This document shows positions 6,277-6,593 of a stretch of DNA of 6,593 nt, piece after piece (position 1 is the first letter of the stretch; each line of letters starts with the position of its first letter). The DNA is from J089 sp964535735 (GTDB lineage Bacteria; Fidelibacterota; Marinisomatia; Marinisomatales; J089): assembly GCA_964535735.1 (NCBI GenBank), contig CAZHTM010000079.1:1-6593 (forward strand). The letters are read 5' to 3'. Position numbers and translations under genes: made by a program. The notes below the pieces were generated by a model, which made no database searches, was not told the DNA's origin, and worked only from the letters and a program-made list of their open reading frames with translations.

Positions 6277-6346
6277 TTAGATATTCATTATTGGATATTC
6301 TCTGTTGGTTATTCCCTGTAGGATATTCCTTGTTGGATTTTCTACA
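6277..6346. repeat. Degenerate 14-bp tandem array
   Basis: Five contiguous 14-nt units on the plus strand: TTAGATATTCATTA, TTGGATATTCTCTG, TTGGTTATTCCCTG, TAGGATATTCCTTG, TTGGATTTTCTACA. The consensus is about TTGGATATTCYYTG. There is no unit-length slippage between copies, although the copies have diverged. It is noncoding and AT-rich. The unit length is twice that of the heptamer array near hutI, but the sequence is unrelated. Confidence 0.8.
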
Positions 6347-6540
6347 GTGGTTCCATCAGAGAATAATAACAAATTAAAGTATCATCCATACACCGAACGG
6401 ATCGCCGTCTGACGCTATTCAGATAAATAAGAACCTCCATCCTTTCCCCGATAGTTCCGGAGTAGCTTGTTTGTCTAAGTTTTATTTGCCTTATCGCTAA
6501 ATACTTGGTATCTGACAGTAACAGTCACTTGTTAGAGGTG

Positions 6541-6593
6541 TGAGGTGGACCCCATGGACTGGACACTTTTTTTGAGATTTAAGGTGTAGTGTC
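6541..6593 (+). mobile_element. Possible insertion-sequence terminal end running off the window
   Basis: The last 53 bases begin TGAGGTGGACCCC and continue with ATGGACTGGACAC and a T-run. This TG-initiated, GGACAC-containing style resembles the ends of some IS3-family elements as I remember them, with a transposase expected beyond the right edge. No transposase codons are visible, and only one end is present. It could equally be unrelated intergenic DNA. Confidence 0.22.

Larger units (their letters stand above)
6017..6593. other. Gene-free AT-rich region upstream of hutU
   Basis: Neither strand shows a credible coding region; the only plus-strand ATG near the right edge (6554) meets a stop after 11 codons. 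From left to right it holds the hutU leader (6017 to about 6200), two degenerate tandem arrays (6211-6266 and 6277-6346), an AT-rich stretch with no recognised element (6347-6540) and a possible mobile-element end (6541-6593). The leader could fold modestly on the minus strand: UUCCG/CGGAA (6115-6111 with 6094-6090), and CUGA/UCAG (6154-6151 with 6144-6141) inside CCUG/CAGG (6159-6156 with 6135-6132). I recognise no known riboswitch and no convincing promoter or HutC operator. Confidence 0.75.

Overview
The window is a bacterial chromosomal segment from a draft or metagenome assembly: it contains a 100-N scaffold gap at 2981-3080. All five recognisable genes lie on the minus strand and form two tightly packed groups, hutU-hutI (histidine degradation) and pyrR-pyrB-pyrC (de novo pyrimidine synthesis and its regulator). 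The genes look moderately GC-rich, while the intergenic DNA is clearly AT-richer and full of short degenerate tandem repeats. The pyrR-pyrB-pyrC order, a leader attenuator of the Bacillus type, class I dihydroorotase and an ATCase of the bacterial catalytic-chain type fit several phyla. The PyrB N-terminus and the intergenic micro-repeats suggest to me an uncultivated lineage such as Calditrichota, Marinimicrobia or other FCB-type bacteria, but this is a low-confidence impression.

Reading in the direction of transcription (right to left): 6593-6017 is a gene-free stretch with a possible insertion-sequence end at the right edge, a 14-bp-period array (6277-6346), an 8-bp-period array (6211-6266) and a hutU leader that ends in a terminator-like hairpin just before the ribosome binding site. 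hutU (6016-4361) overlaps hutI (4368-3160) by 8 nt. hutH is not in the window. Between hutI and pyrR (3159-2756) lie a heptanucleotide array that reverses orientation and is interrupted by the scaffold gap, and then a complete PyrR-type transcription attenuator: a PyrR-binding hairpin, an alternative antiterminator, and an intrinsic terminator whose U-tract runs into the pyrR Shine-Dalgarno. pyrR (2755-2207), pyrB (2204-1269) and pyrC (1267 to beyond the left edge) follow with almost no spacing.

Functionally, HutU and HutI carry out the second and third steps of histidine degradation (urocanate to 4-imidazolone-5-propanoate to N-formimino-L-glutamate). PyrB and PyrC carry out steps two and three of UMP synthesis (carbamoyl phosphate plus aspartate to carbamoyl aspartate to dihydroorotate). 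PyrR senses UMP/UTP against PRPP and would stop transcription in its own leader when pyrimidines are plentiful. The genes are ordinary conserved metabolism. The less ordinary content is in the RNA leaders and the intergenic repeats. I found no new protein system.
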